Assembly: GCF_900215295.1 (NCBI RefSeq)
Contig: NZ_OCMF01000001.1
Span: forward strand, 62,001-126,000
Reading direction: 5' to 3'
DNA from: Salinimicrobium sediminis
GTDB taxonomy: Bacteria > Bacteroidota > Bacteroidia > Flavobacteriales > Flavobacteriaceae
Length of the DNA: 64,000 nucleotides
Part shown: positions 44,262 to 53,500 of the stretch, in pieces
Position numbering within the stretch: the stretch's first letter is position 1
Layout of the letters: each line of letters opens with the position of its first letter
Notes under the pieces: generated by a model
Databases searched by the model: none
Seen by the model: the letters and a program-made list of their open reading frames with translations, nothing else
What the model was told of the DNA's origin: nothing
Position numbers and translations under genes: made by a program

Positions 44262-46127
44262 GTGAATTATTTATCTGTTGAAAATGTAGCCAAGGCCTAT
44301 GGCGAAAGGGAGCTGTTCAGAAATCTTTCTTTCGGGATCAATGAAGGGGATAAGGTGGGATTTGTGGCGAAAAATGGAACGGGGAAAACTTCCCTGCTAA
44401 ACATCCTTTCGGGTGCCGATACTCCCGATGCCGGGAATGTGGTTTACCGCAAGGACATCACCACTGCATTTCTTCCGCAGGAACCCAACCTCGATCCAAA
44501 CTTAACGGTTGAGCAGACTATTTTCGCTTCAGACAATGAGATCCTCAAGGTGATAGAGCGCTATGAAAAGGCCCTTGAAAATCCTGATGATGCCGATGCG
44601 TACCAACAGGCATTTGAGCAGATGGATGCGCACCAGGCCTGGGATTTTGAGACGACCTACAAACAGATCCTCTTTAAACTGAAACTGGAGGACCTGCACG
44701 CAAAAGTGGGCAGTCTTAGTGGCGGACAAAAAAAACGCCTCGCCCTGGCCTCCATGATCCTCAACAAACCCAATCTCATTATAATGGATGAACCTACCAA
44801 CCACCTGGATCTGGATATGATCGAGTGGCTGGAAGAGTTCTTCCGCAAGGAAAATTTCACAATATTTATGGTAACGCACGACCGCTACTTCCTAGAAAGG
44901 GTGTGTAACGAGATCGTAGAACTCGAGGACGGCAATCTCTATACTTACAAAGGCAATTACTCCTACTACCTAAGCAAAAAGGATGAACGCATTGCTTTAG
45001 AACAAACGAATACAGACAAGGCCAAGCAGCTTTTCAAAAAGGAACTGGACTGGATGCGCCGGCAGCCAAAAGCCCGTACTACAAAGTCAAAGTCGCGCAT
45101 CGACGATTTCTTTGAAATAAAAGACCGTGCTTCCAAGCGTCGAAATGACCACGAGGTACAGCTGGAGATCAATATGGAGCGCCTCGGGAATAAGATAGTC
45201 GAATTCCACAATGTCTCGAAAAGCTTTGGAGATCTTACACTGCTTGATAAATTCAACTATAATTTCCAACCGGGAGACCGCATTGGGATCATTGGAAAAA
45301 ACGGGACCGGAAAATCCACTTTTCTGAACATCCTTACCGGTGGCATTGAACCCGACTCCGGAAAGATCACCATAGGCGAGACTATTAAGTTCGGTTATTA
45401 CACCCAAAGAGGAATCGAGGTCAAGGAAGGTCAAAAGGTGATCGATGTGATAAGGGAATTTGGGGATTATATTCCGCTGAAGAAAGGGAGACAGATCTCT
45501 GCTCAGCAACTCCTTGAGCGCTTCCTTTTTGACCGCAAGAAGCAATATGATTACGTGGAAAAGCTGAGTGGCGGGGAAAAGAAAAGATTGTACCTGTGTA
45601 CCGTTCTCATTCAGAATCCCAACTTCCTCATCCTGGATGAGCCTACCAACGACCTTGACATTGTAACCCTGAACGTGCTGGAGAACTTCCTGCTCGATTT
45701 CCCGGGCTGCCTGGTAGTGGTTTCTCACGACAGGTATTTCATGGATAAGATCGTAGATCACCTCTTTGTATTCAAAGGAAAAGCCGAAATTGAAGATTTC
45801 CCCGGAAATTACTCCGATTACCGGGAGTATGAAGCCAGCTCTGTTTCTGAACCTTCTGAAAAACCTGAAGCTTCAACCGATAAAAAAGCCTGGAAAAAAG
45901 AAAGCAGCACTAGTGCCGGACTCACCTATAATGAGCAGAAAGAGTACAACAAGCTCGAGAAAGAGATCCACAATCTTGAAAAGAAAAAGGAAGAGGTGCA
46001 AAAAAAATTCCTGCAGGATCTAAATCCGGAGGAGATTGAAAAGGCTTCCAAGGAGTTGAGCAAAATCGAAGACGAGATAGTGCAAAAGACGGAGCGGTGG
46101 TTTGAGCTTGGGGCGAAGATGGAGTAA
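44262..46127 (+). CDS. ABC-F family ATP-binding protein (Uup-like)
   Basis: A protein of 621 residues from a GTG start at 44262 (MNYLSVENVAKAYGERELF). ABC-F proteins act on the ribosome and have two ATPase domains but no membrane part. Domain 1 has VAKNGTGKTSLLN, LSGGQKKRLALAS and LIIMDEPTNHLD; domain 2 has IIGKNGTGKSTFLN, LSGGEKKRLYLC and LILDEPTNDLD. A linker of about 75 residues and a C-terminal coiled coil (KEYNKLEKEIHNLEKKKEEV) make it closer to Uup than to EttA. The role (relief of ribosome stalling or a related task) is family knowledge. Confidence 0.9.
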   Translation: MNYLSVENVAKAYGERELFRNLSFGINEGDKVGFVAKNGTGKTSLLNILSGADTPDAGNVVYRKDITTAFLPQEPNLDPNLTVEQTIFASDNEILKVIERYEKALENPDDADAYQQAFEQMDAHQAWDFETTYKQILFKLKLEDLHAKVGSLSGGQKKRLALASMILNKPNLIIMDEPTNHLDLDMIEWLEEFFRKENFTIFMVTHDRYFLERVCNEIVELEDGNLYTYKGNYSYYLSKKDERIALEQTNTDKAKQLFKKELDWMRRQPKARTTKSKSRIDDFFEIKDRASKRRNDHEVQLEINMERLGNKIVEFHNVSKSFGDLTLLDKFNYNFQPGDRIGIIGKNGTGKSTFLNILTGGIEPDSGKITIGETIKFGYYTQRGIEVKEGQKVIDVIREFGDYIPLKKGRQISAQQLLERFLFDRKKQYDYVEKLSGGEKKRLYLCTVLIQNPNFLILDEPTNDLDIVTLNVLENFLLDFPGCLVVVSHDRYFMDKIVDHLFVFKGKAEIEDFPGNYSDYREYEASSVSEPSEKPEASTDKKAWKKESSTSAGLTYNEQKEYNKLEKEIHNLEKKKEEVQKKFLQDLNPEEIEKASKELSKIEDEIVQKTERWFELGAKME

Positions 46128-46212
46128 TGGGATTGGTTAATTAGGGATTAATTAATCAGATAATTATTAGCCGTGTTAATTGTTAATTGATAATAGTTCA
46201 TTGTTCATTGTA

Positions 46213-47100
46213 ATGGCTTACATAAAGTTCCTTTTCCGCTCCACAAATCAGCATGGAGTGCATTCACCTTTTGTATACAGTCTTGTGACAAGATGCTTTA
46301 ACGACAGGAAGAAATATTCCGCTTATAGAATTCTGAAAGATTACCGCAAATCTCTGCTGAAAGACAAAAGAACTATTCATATAAAGGATTTCGGAGCAGG
46401 AAGCAGAGTGTTCAGATCTGAGGAAAGAAAGGTGTCAAAAATGGCAAAAACCGCAGGGATTTCCCCCAAACGCGCCCGACTCCTGAATCGGCTGGTGAGG
46501 TATCTGGAGGTAGACAGTGCTCTTGAACTTGGGTCTTCCCTGGGACTAGGTACGGCAGCAATGGCAGCAGGAAATAGAGTAAAGATCACCACAATTGAAG
46601 GGTGCCCGGAAACAGCTGCGATAGCAAAGGAGAAATTTGAAGAATTCAACCTTAAAAATATTCAGCTAAAGGTTGGGAGATTTGAAGATTTTCTGAAGGA
46701 AAGTGCAAAAACAAATTCCAATTCCCAAATCCCAAATCCCAAAAAGTCCGATGGCGCGGATTTACAATCCGTGCCGACTCATTTCTCAATACTCAATACT
46801 CACAAATCACAACCCGCAACAGATAACTCTGAACTCTTAACTCATAACTTTGACCTACTATTCGTTGACGGTAACCATCAAAAAGAGGCTACTCTAACTT
46901 ATTTCAAAAAACTACTTCCCACAGTCCATAATGACTCCGTCATGATCCTGGACGACATCCACTGGTCTAAAGGCATGGAAGAAGCCTGGGAAGAAATTAA
47001 AGCCCACCCACGGGTAAAAGTCACTATAGATACTTTTCAGTGGGGGCTGGTCTTTTTCAGAAGAGAACAGGAAAAGGAACATTTTGTGATCAGAATGTGA
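46213..47100 (+). CDS. SAM-dependent O-methyltransferase-like protein with an inserted repeat-derived segment
   Basis: A 295-residue protein starting at the ATG at 46213 (MAYIKFLFRSTNQHGVHSPF). Motif I is ALELGSSLGLGTAAMA and the metal-dependent O-methyltransferase-like late blocks are LLFVDGNHQKEATLTYF and VMILDDIHWSKGMEEAW. Between about residues 166 and 212 sits a low-complexity segment (NSNSQIPNPKKSDGADL and onward) that the family lacks. Its DNA is made of intergenic-type words (see the repeat entry). The frame stays open, so a protein may still be made. Substrate unknown. Confidence 0.75.
   Translation: MAYIKFLFRSTNQHGVHSPFVYSLVTRCFNDRKKYSAYRILKDYRKSLLKDKRTIHIKDFGAGSRVFRSEERKVSKMAKTAGISPKRARLLNRLVRYLEVDSALELGSSLGLGTAAMAAGNRVKITTIEGCPETAAIAKEKFEEFNLKNIQLKVGRFEDFLKESAKTNSNSQIPNPKKSDGADLQSVPTHFSILNTHKSQPATDNSELLTHNFDLLFVDGNHQKEATLTYFKKLLPTVHNDSVMILDDIHWSKGMEEAWEEIKAHPRVKVTIDTFQWGLVFFRREQEKEHFVIRM
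46709..46848 (+). repeat. Intergenic-type repeat segment inserted in frame inside a methyltransferase gene
   Basis: The segment begins with AAATTCCAATTCCCAAATCC words, then the hairpin GGCGCGGATT-TAC-AATCCGTGCC (46753-46775), then TCAATACTCAATACTCAC and AACTCTGAACTCTTAACTC words. The first type recurs as AATTTGGGATTTGG near 42410, 44172 and 61438, all in non-coding DNA. It splits the methyltransferase between a lysine-rich loop and the FDLLFVDG strand. Confidence 0.75.
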
Positions 47101-47103
47101 ACA

Positions 47104-47475
47104 AGCTGTTGGCTATTGGCCATTAGCTTTTTTTCTGTCTTTGCGAGAAGCCGACAAGGCGACGAAGCAATCTGCCACTTCAGGAGTTTTTCATGACCTT
47201 CTTTCTTTCTTTTCTTAATTCTGCTACCCATCAGAGATTGCCGCAGTCGGGGTGTCCCCTCCCTTGCAATTACACTTGGAGTAAAAAAAGCTGTTGGCTG
47301 TTAGCCCTTGGCCATTAGCTTTTTTCCGTCTTTGCGAGAAGCAGACAAGGCGACGAAGTAATCTCCTTCTCCATGAACTTTTCACGTCATTCTTTCCTCC
47401 TTTTCCTAATTCTGCTACCCATCATGAGATTGCCGCGGTCGGGGTGTCCACTCCCTTGACACTCGGAGCAAAATA
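47104..47475. repeat. Tandem duplication of about 185 bp
   Basis: Unit 1 (47104 to about 47288) and unit 2 (47289 to about 47475) share the same order of words: AGCTGTTGGCT, CCATTAGCTTTTTT, CTTTGCGAGAAG, GACAAGGCGACGAAG, TTCTGCTACCCATCA, GAGATTGCCGC and GTCGGGGTGTCC. A partial third copy (GCCGTTGGCTATTAGC) starts at about 47477. Related fragments lie at 43690-43735 and 43916-43958. No gene is carried. Confidence 0.8.
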
Positions 47476-47545
47476 AAGCCGTTGGCTATTAGCTATCGGC
47501 CTTTGGCTTCTTTTTTTAGGAATATTTTGCTCCTCAAATGTTTTT

Positions 47546-47665
47546 GTGCGCTTCCTCCCTTCAGGGCCGGTGCAAGGAAGCGCGAAAAATTTTTATTTCT
47601 CCCCACTCCGACCTGCGGCCATCCTGAAACAAGTTCAGGACAGGCTCCCTCCGTAGGAGGGGACC
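47546..47665. repeat. Hairpin element family A copy 4 followed by family B copy 2
   Basis: At 47546-47585 GCGCTTCCT and AGGAAGCGC are perfect inverted arms around a short loop. At 47601-47665 the family B words CCTGCGGCCATCCTGAAACA, AGTTCAGGACAGGCTCCC and GGAGGGGACCAC follow in the same order as at 44088-44150. Confidence 0.8.
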
Positions 47666-47948
47666 ACTTCACAAGCTTTAGTACAGGAAACAATAATTCA
47701 AAGCAGTTGGCGCGGATCTGTGAGCCGTGACGAGCTCCATCATTATAATAAAAACCGGCTTCGACCAAATTTCTACACCTGCCGGCTGTAGAAATAGCTC
47801 AGCCTGACAATGTGTGGATATCGAATGAGCACGAACAAATCTTCAATTCGATTATGTTCATTGCTAATTGATAATTGCTAATTGTTAATTGAACAGATTG
47901 TAACAAACTCCCCTACCTTGCGTCTAACTTTGTGAATTCAGACTTTAT
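47666..47948. other. Repeat-rich non-coding stretch before the LolD-type gene
   Basis: It holds another GGCGCGGAT word (47709) and, at 47850-47895, runs of TTGCTAATTGATAATTGC type also seen before 44222 and 46165-46210. The end holds a TAACTTTG box at 47925-47932 before the ABC gene. Confidence 0.5.
47925..47932 (+). promoter_or_regulatory. Possible Bacteroidota -7 box upstream of the LolD/MacB-type gene
   Basis: TAACTTTG (TAnnTTTG), 16 bases before the start at 47949. A TTG at the usual distance upstream is not seen. Confidence 0.4.
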
Positions 47949-48656
47949 ATGAGCAGCGTAATCAAGATCAGGCAAATTACCAGGGATTTTTTCCTGGGGC
48001 AGGAAATAGTAAAAGTTTTAAAAGGCATAGACCTGGATATTGAAAAAGGGGAATATGTCGCCTTTATGGGTCCGTCGGGATCGGGAAAATCAACCCTGAT
48101 GAACCTGTTAGGGTGTTTGGATACACCAACTTCGGGACAATATATCCTCAATGGAAAGGATGTAAGCCAAATGAGTGACGACGAACTTGCCGAGATCCGA
48201 AACAAGGAAATCGGATTTGTATTCCAGACGTTCAACCTTCTCCCCCGCACCACCGCTTTGGACAATGTAGCCTTACCCATGATCTACGCCGGAGCCTCAA
48301 AAGCTGAGCGGAAGGAACGAGCAGAAAAAGTACTTGCCGATGTGGGACTTGCAGACAGGATGGACCATAAACCCAATCAGCTTTCGGGAGGTCAGAGGCA
48401 AAGAGTTGCTGTGGGACGGGCGTTGGTCAATAATCCATCCATTATTCTTGCCGATGAACCAACGGGAAACCTGGATTCAAAGACCTCCGTGGAGATCATG
48501 AACCTGTTCGATGAGATCCATGCCGCAGGAAACACAGTGATCCTGGTGACCCACGAAGAAGATATTGCCCGCCACGCCCACCGAATCATACGCCTCAGGG
48601 ACGGAATAATCGAAAGTGACGAAAGGAAGGAAATGAATGTGGAAGTACGAAGTTAG
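47949..48656 (+). CDS. ABC transporter ATP-binding protein (LolD/MacB type)
   Basis: A 235-residue ATPase. Walker A is [15 protein letters not shown] (about residues 39-53), the signature [15 protein letters not shown] and Walker [14 protein letters not shown] follow. The sequence wording matches the LolD/MacB family, which works with FtsX-like permeases on lipoprotein release or efflux. No permease gene is adjacent, so the partner is elsewhere. The last residues (NVEVRS) and the stop come from an AGTACGAAGTTAG word that is also repeated directly downstream in non-coding DNA, so the exact end may have been shaped by repeat sequence. Confidence 0.88.
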   Translation: MSSVIKIRQITRDFFLGQEIVKVLKGIDLDIEKGEYVAFMGPSGSGKSTLMNLLGCLDTPTSGQYILNGKDVSQMSDDELAEIRNKEIGFVFQTFNLLPRTTALDNVALPMIYAGASKAERKERAEKVLADVGLADRMDHKPNQLSGGQRQRVAVGRALVNNPSIILADEPTGNLDSKTSVEIMNLFDEIHAAGNTVILVTHEEDIARHAHRIIRLRDGIIESDERKEMNVEVRS

Positions 48657-48782
48657 AAGTACGACTTTTAAATTCTACTTTCATTGAAAATTTGCAATTG
48701 GAAACTGACAAAAAGACCCTTTTTCGGACTTCTAAGTTTTCAATCTACTTGCAAAAAATTATCACATCTAACTTCTCGATAA

Positions 48783-48947
48783 ATGTCTTTTTTTGACAGC
48801 GATATACTCCTATACATCATCCTAATCGTGGTATTCCTGGCATTTTTTTTTGGAACAGAAATCAGTCGAAGAAGAACCGGAACAATAGCAGGAACAGGAG
48901 CTTCAGGAAACGATACAACGAGAGAAAGAAAAAATATTGATACATAA
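48783..48947 (+). CDS. Small membrane protein, unknown
   Basis: A 54-residue frame from the ATG at 48783 (MSFFDSDILLYIILIVVFLA and on). One hydrophobic segment of about 16 residues near the N-terminus is followed by an RRR stretch and a Ser/Thr/Gly-rich tail, which fits a single-pass protein with the tail in the cytoplasm. It is not recognised as a known family. It lies between the LolD-type gene and the next small membrane protein; the three may share a transcript, but this is inference. Confidence 0.5.
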   Translation: MSFFDSDILLYIILIVVFLAFFFGTEISRRRTGTIAGTGASGNDTTRERKNIDT

Positions 48948-49029
48948 TTATCTAGTTTTTAACACTCCTTCCCCTTCCGCATATCAGGTTTTTTAGGTAA
49001 ATTATATTCCACTTTAAAACCGTGTTGCC

Positions 49030-49224
49030 ATGGAAATCTCCTGGACCAACGAAATTTTCCTCTACCTCGCACTGTTATGCATTTGCGTCTCATTTTTCCT
49101 GTGGCTAAGAAGTCGTAAAAGAAGAAAAAAGGAGCTGGAATGGCGTCGTTCGCTCAGTGACAGGATCCGTGGAAAATTCAACAGAAGAAATAATTCCCCT
49201 CCCGAAGTTAATATTGGCGAGTAG
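49030..49224 (+). CDS. Small basic membrane protein, unknown
   Basis: A 64-residue frame: MEISWTNEIFLYLALLCICV, one hydrophobic segment at about residues 9-26, then RSRKRRKKELEWRRSLSDRI and an acidic-polar end. It resembles the single-pass small membrane proteins often found near energy or transport genes. I cannot name a family. It shares the layout of the 54-residue protein just upstream (short N-terminus, one segment, basic tail). Confidence 0.5.
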   Translation: MEISWTNEIFLYLALLCICVSFFLWLRSRKRRKKELEWRRSLSDRIRGKFNRRNNSPPEVNIGE

Positions 49225-49537
49225 AAGTATGAATTAAGAAATTAGAAGTAGGATTTTAGAAGTACGAAGGGATGAGGACTGGCAACGGGAAACCGGCAAC
49301 AGTTTTTCCAACCGGCACTCTTCACTCGCAACCACCATGAAGCATTGCGTAATTTTAAGTTGCGGGGGCGCGGCAACCGGCAACAGGATCCCGGCACCAC
49401 TTTTTCCAACCCGAGACCCCCAACCTTCACAACCTGAAACCAAACCTGCAACATTTTCGAACCTCCACCTCTTATATTAAACACAAATTTTTTCCTATTT
49501 TAGGCACCCTTCCGCAGAGGAAGCTTAAAGAGAAACT
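49225..49537. other. Repeat-like non-coding stretch before the adenosyltransferase gene
   Basis: It contains TAGAAGTA(T/C)GA words and two imperfect copies of CAACCGGCAACA...TTTTTCCAACC (about 49279-49316 and 49373-49420). No gene is supported. Confidence 0.5.
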
Positions 49538-50113
49538 ATGAAGATATATACCAAGACCGGGGACAAAGGTACTACTGCACTTTTTGGCGGTACCCGCGTT
49601 TCCAAACATCATATTCGTATTGAAAGCTATGGCACTGTAGATGAACTTAATTCCCACCTGGGCATGTTAAGGGATCAGCAAATTGATGAACACAGCCATG
49701 AGATCCTTTTGAGAATACAGGACCGACTCTTCACCATTGGTTCCACTTTGGCTACAGATCCCGAAAAAGCGGTCCTTAAAAGTGGAAAACAACGCCTGGA
49801 AATCCCAAAGGTTTCCATTGAAGACATTGAGCTGCTGGAGCAGGAAATGGACAAAATGAACGAAGAGCTGCCGCCTATGACACACTTTGTGCTTCCGGGT
49901 GGTCATCAAACCGTGTCAGTTTGTCACATTGCCCGCTGCGTCTGCCGCCGCGCCGAACGTCTTGCAACTGCCTTATATGAAATTGAACCCTTTGAAGATA
50001 CCGTATTACAGTACCTCAACCGCCTAAGTGACTACTTGTTTGTGCTGGCACGAAAGTTGTCTCAAGATTTGCAGGCAAATGAGATCCAATGGATCCCCCA
50101 AAAGGAATCATGA
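49538..50113 (+). CDS. Cob(I)yrinic acid a,c-diamide adenosyltransferase, PduO type
   Basis: A 191-residue cobalamin adenosyltransferase that turns cob(I)alamin into adenosylcobalamin using ATP. KIYTKTGDKGTTALFGGTRV (residues 2-21) is the P-loop-like ATP site of the PduO family and YGTVDELNSHLG follows; RCVCRRAER near residue 145 holds the conserved Arg pair and ends the helix bundle. Length is normal for the family. Together with MeaB at 62108 it suggests that adenosyl-B12 serves methylmalonyl-CoA mutase. It has no operon partner here. I saw no strong promoter box; a weak hairpin (AAAGCC/GGCTTT) follows at about 50133-50160. Confidence 0.92.
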   Translation: MKIYTKTGDKGTTALFGGTRVSKHHIRIESYGTVDELNSHLGMLRDQQIDEHSHEILLRIQDRLFTIGSTLATDPEKAVLKSGKQRLEIPKVSIEDIELLEQEMDKMNEELPPMTHFVLPGGHQTVSVCHIARCVCRRAERLATALYEIEPFEDTVLQYLNRLSDYLFVLARKLSQDLQANEIQWIPQKES

Positions 50114-50212
50114 TCTTACGAACCACTACTTCCCTAAAAGCCCTTTAAATACAAGGCTTTACAGTTGAAGCCTACGTTCTTTTAAATTATTGATAAAAAA
50201 GTGATTTTTTTC

Positions 50213-50242
50213 TTGACTATCTCGTCAAAAAAATTATTTTTG
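50213..50242 (+). promoter_or_regulatory. Strong Bacteroidota promoter for the DUF2795 gene
   Basis: TTG at 50213-50215, 19 bases, then TATTTTTG (TAnnTTTG) at 50235-50242. The start codon lies 25 bases after the box. This is the consensus spacing for the primary sigma factor of Bacteroidota. Confidence 0.75.
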
Positions 50243-50266
50243 CAGAAATTATAAACCGATTAACCA

Positions 50267-50488
50267 ATGTATTGGACATTAGAATTAGCATCCTACCTTA
50301 GTGATGCCCCATGGCCCGCCACAAAAGATGAGTTAATTGACTACGCCATCAGGACGGGTGCCCCACTGGAGGTCGTTGAAAACCTTCAGGCAATTGAAGA
50401 TGAGGGTGATTCCTATGATTCAATTGAGGAGATCTGGCCGGATTATCCTACAGATGAGGATTACCTCTGGAATGAAGATGAATATTAA
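50267..50488 (+). CDS. DUF2795 domain protein
   Basis: A 73-residue acidic protein: MYWTLELASYLSDAPWPATK, then RTGAPLEVVENLQAIEDEGD and EEIWPDYPTDEDYLWNEDEY in part. The wording is characteristic of small DUF2795 proteins found throughout Flavobacteria, often near secA. Function is unknown. It has its own strong promoter (50213-50242) and is followed by a hairpin terminator at 50511-50541, so it is probably a one-gene unit with high expression. Confidence 0.88.
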   Translation: MYWTLELASYLSDAPWPATKDELIDYAIRTGAPLEVVENLQAIEDEGDSYDSIEEIWPDYPTDEDYLWNEDEY

Positions 50489-50510
50489 ACGCATACAAAG
50501 ATAAACACAG

Positions 50511-50541
50511 AAAAAAGTCTCAGAATTGAGGCTTTTTTTTT
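50511..50541 (+). terminator. Rho-independent terminator between the DUF2795 gene and secA
   Basis: AAAAAGTCTC and GAGGCTTTTT form a 10-bp stem (one G-T pair) around AGAATT, and the downstream arm runs into a tract of nine T. Confidence 0.85.
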
Positions 50542-50544
50542 GCG

Positions 50545-50552
50545 TAACTTTG
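50545..50552 (+). promoter_or_regulatory. Bacteroidota -7 box for secA
   Basis: TAACTTTG (TAnnTTTG) 24 bases before the secA start, just behind the terminator. A TTG lies 16 bases upstream at 50526-50528, shorter than the usual spacing. Confidence 0.5.
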
Positions 50553-50575
50553 ATTTATTAAAACCACAAAAACAT

Positions 50576-53500
50576 ATGAGTTTTTTAGATACCGTATTGA
50601 AAGTTTTTGTTGGCGACAAGTCTAAAAAAGACATAAAAGAAATTCAGCCTGTCGTTGATAAGATCCTTGCCCTTGAAAAAGAGTTCGAAGCCTATAGTCT
50701 GGACGAACTTCGAGCGAAAACCACCGCTTTTAAAACCAGAATTCAGGAGGCCCTTAAGGAGGTAAATGAACAGATCGCCGCCCTTACCGCGGAAGCTGAG
50801 GAAACCGAAGATATCACGAGGAAAGAAGATATTTATTCTGAAATAGATGCACTTAAAGAAAGATCCTATGAGATTTCTGAAGGGGTATTGAATGATATAC
50901 TTCCGGAAGCTTTTGCGACTATAAAAGAAACTGCAAAACGCTTTAAGAACAATCAGCAATTAAAAGTAACTGCCAATGCTTTTGACAGGGAAATTTCTGC
51001 CGAGAAAGATTACGTCAATCTTGACGGAGATTTTGCAATTTGGAACAACTCCTGGGATGCTGCAGGAAAACCTGTAACCTGGGATATGGTACATTACGAT
51101 GTACAGCTCATTGGTGGGGTTGCCATGCACCAGGGAAAAATTGCAGAGATGCAAACAGGGGAAGGTAAAACGCTTGTGGCTACATTACCAATGTACCTCA
51201 ATGCTCTTACCGGAAAAGGTGTGCACCTGGTTACAGTAAACGATTACCTTGCAAAAAGGGATAGTGCCTGGATGGCACCTTTGTTTCAGTTTCACGGCCT
51301 TACCGTTGACTGTATAGATTACCACAGACCAAATTCCGCAGCGCGAAGAAAAGCCTATAACGCAGATATCACCTACGGAACCAACAATGAATTCGGTTTT
51401 GATTACCTGCGCGATAATATGTCTCACTCCCCGGACGACCTTGTGCAGCGTTTTCATAATTATGCTATAGTGGATGAGGTGGATTCTGTATTGATCGATG
51501 ATGCAAGGACACCGCTGATCATCTCAGGACCAATTCCTAAGGGGGATGTTCACGAGTTCGACCAGTTAAAACCTGCTATTGCCAATATCGTTGATGTACA
51601 ACGAAAATACCTTACCGGAGTTTTAGCTGAAGCCAAAAAACTTATTGCTGCCGGTAATACTGAAGAAGGGGGACTACAATTACTACGCGTCTACCGCGGA
51701 CTTCCAAAGAACAAAGCTCTTATTAAATTTTTGAGTGAGGAAGGCGTAAAAGCTCTCCTTCAAAAAACTGAAAACAAATATATGGCCGATAACAACCGGG
51801 AAATGCCTACGGTTGATGCAGAGCTGTATTTTGTGATCGAAGAAAAGAACAACCAGATCGATCTTACCGATAAAGGAATTGAATTCCTTTCCGGAAAGGA
51901 TGATCCCGATTTCTTTGTGTTGCCCGAAATTGGGATGGAGATCGCTAAGATTGAAAATGAAGGCCTTTCTAAAGAAGATGAAGCCGAAAAGAAAGAAGAA
52001 CTTTTCCGTGATTATAGTGTAAAGAGTGAACGTATCCATACCATGCGTCAGCTGTTGAAAGCATACACCCTGTTTGAAAAAGATACAGAATATGTGGTGA
52101 TGGATAACAAGGTGAAGATCGTGGATGAGCAAACCGGTCGTATTATGGAAGGACGTCGCTACAGCGACGGTCTCCACCAGGCGATCGAAGCTAAGGAAAA
52201 CGTAAAGATCGAAGATGCCACCCAGACCTTTGCAACGGTTACCTTACAGAACTACTTCAGGATGTATAGCAAACTCTCAGGAATGACGGGTACGGCAGTG
52301 ACCGAAGCCGGGGAATTCTGGGAGATCTATAAACTCGATGTTGTCGAAATTCCAACGAACCGTCCTATTGCAAGAGCAGATAAGGAGGATCTGGTTTATA
52401 AGACCAAAAGAGAAAAATATAACGCGGTGATTGACCATGTAACTGAACTTTCCCGTGCGGGAAGGCCGGTGCTCATTGGTACGACTTCCGTAGAAATTTC
52501 AGAATTGCTTAGCCGTATGCTTACGCTTCGCAAAGTACCTCATAATGTACTTAACGCGAAACTGCATAAAAAAGAAGCCGATATAGTTGCCGAAGCAGGT
52601 AATTCAGGCGTTGTGACCATTGCTACTAACATGGCGGGTCGTGGTACTGATATTAAATTATCCAAAGAAGTGAAAGAAGCCGGCGGTCTTGCCATTGTAG
52701 GTACCGAACGCCATGATTCCCGACGCGTTGACCGGCAGTTAAGAGGTCGTGCAGGACGGCAGGGAGATCCGGGAAGTTCACAGTTCTATGTATCTCTTGA
52801 AGATAACCTAATGCGTCTCTTTGGTTCCGAAAAGATCGCAAAACTTATGGACCGTATGGGTCTTGAAGAAGGTGAAGTGATCCAGCATTCCATGATCTCA
52901 AAATCTATCGAGCGGGCCCAGAAAAAAGTAGAAGAGAACAACTTTGGAGTACGTAAAAGGCTGCTGGAATATGATGATGTGATGAACGCTCAGCGTGAGG
53001 TTGTTTACAAACGTCGCTATCATGCCTTGTTTGGAGAAAGACTTCGTGTGGATATCGCCAATATGATCTATGATACTTCGGAAAATATTGCGGAAACCAA
53101 TAAACTTGCGAACGACTATAAGAATTTTGAATTTGAACTGATCCGCTATTTCTCCATGAGTTCTCCTGTAACTAAAGAGGAATTTGAAAAAATGGATTTC
53201 CAGAAGGTTGCCAACGTGGTCTATGAAGCTGCGTATAAGCATTACCGTGAGAAGATGAAGCATAATGCTGAAGCTGCTTATCCGGTGATCAAGCAGGTTT
53301 GGGAAGATAAAGGCAATAATTTCGAACGTATAGCGGTACCATTTACCGATGGGGTTAAATCCCTGCAAGTGGTCACAAATCTTCAGAAAGCTTATGAAAC
53401 TGAAGGTAAACAGCTTATTACCGACTTTGAAAAGAACATCAGTTTAGCCATTATAGACGACGCTTGGAAAACCCATTTAAGAAAAATGGATGAGCTGAAG

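Noticed and set aside
44529-44879. A 116-codon frame antisense to the ABC-F gene
   Set aside because: It is a mirror of a strongly conserved gene (Walker motifs on the other strand) and has no motif of its own.
45087-45761. A 224-codon frame antisense to the ABC-F gene
   Set aside because: Same reason: it is only the reverse of the linker and second ATPase domain; no own signal or start evidence.
41037-48000. The repeated hairpins as a CRISPR array
   Set aside because: Repeat units differ in length and are not regularly spaced; there are no spacers of uniform size and no cas genes.
51683-52177. A 164-codon frame antisense to secA
   Set aside because: It lies wholly inside the helicase part of secA, which is intact. 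Long antisense frames are common opposite conserved genes.
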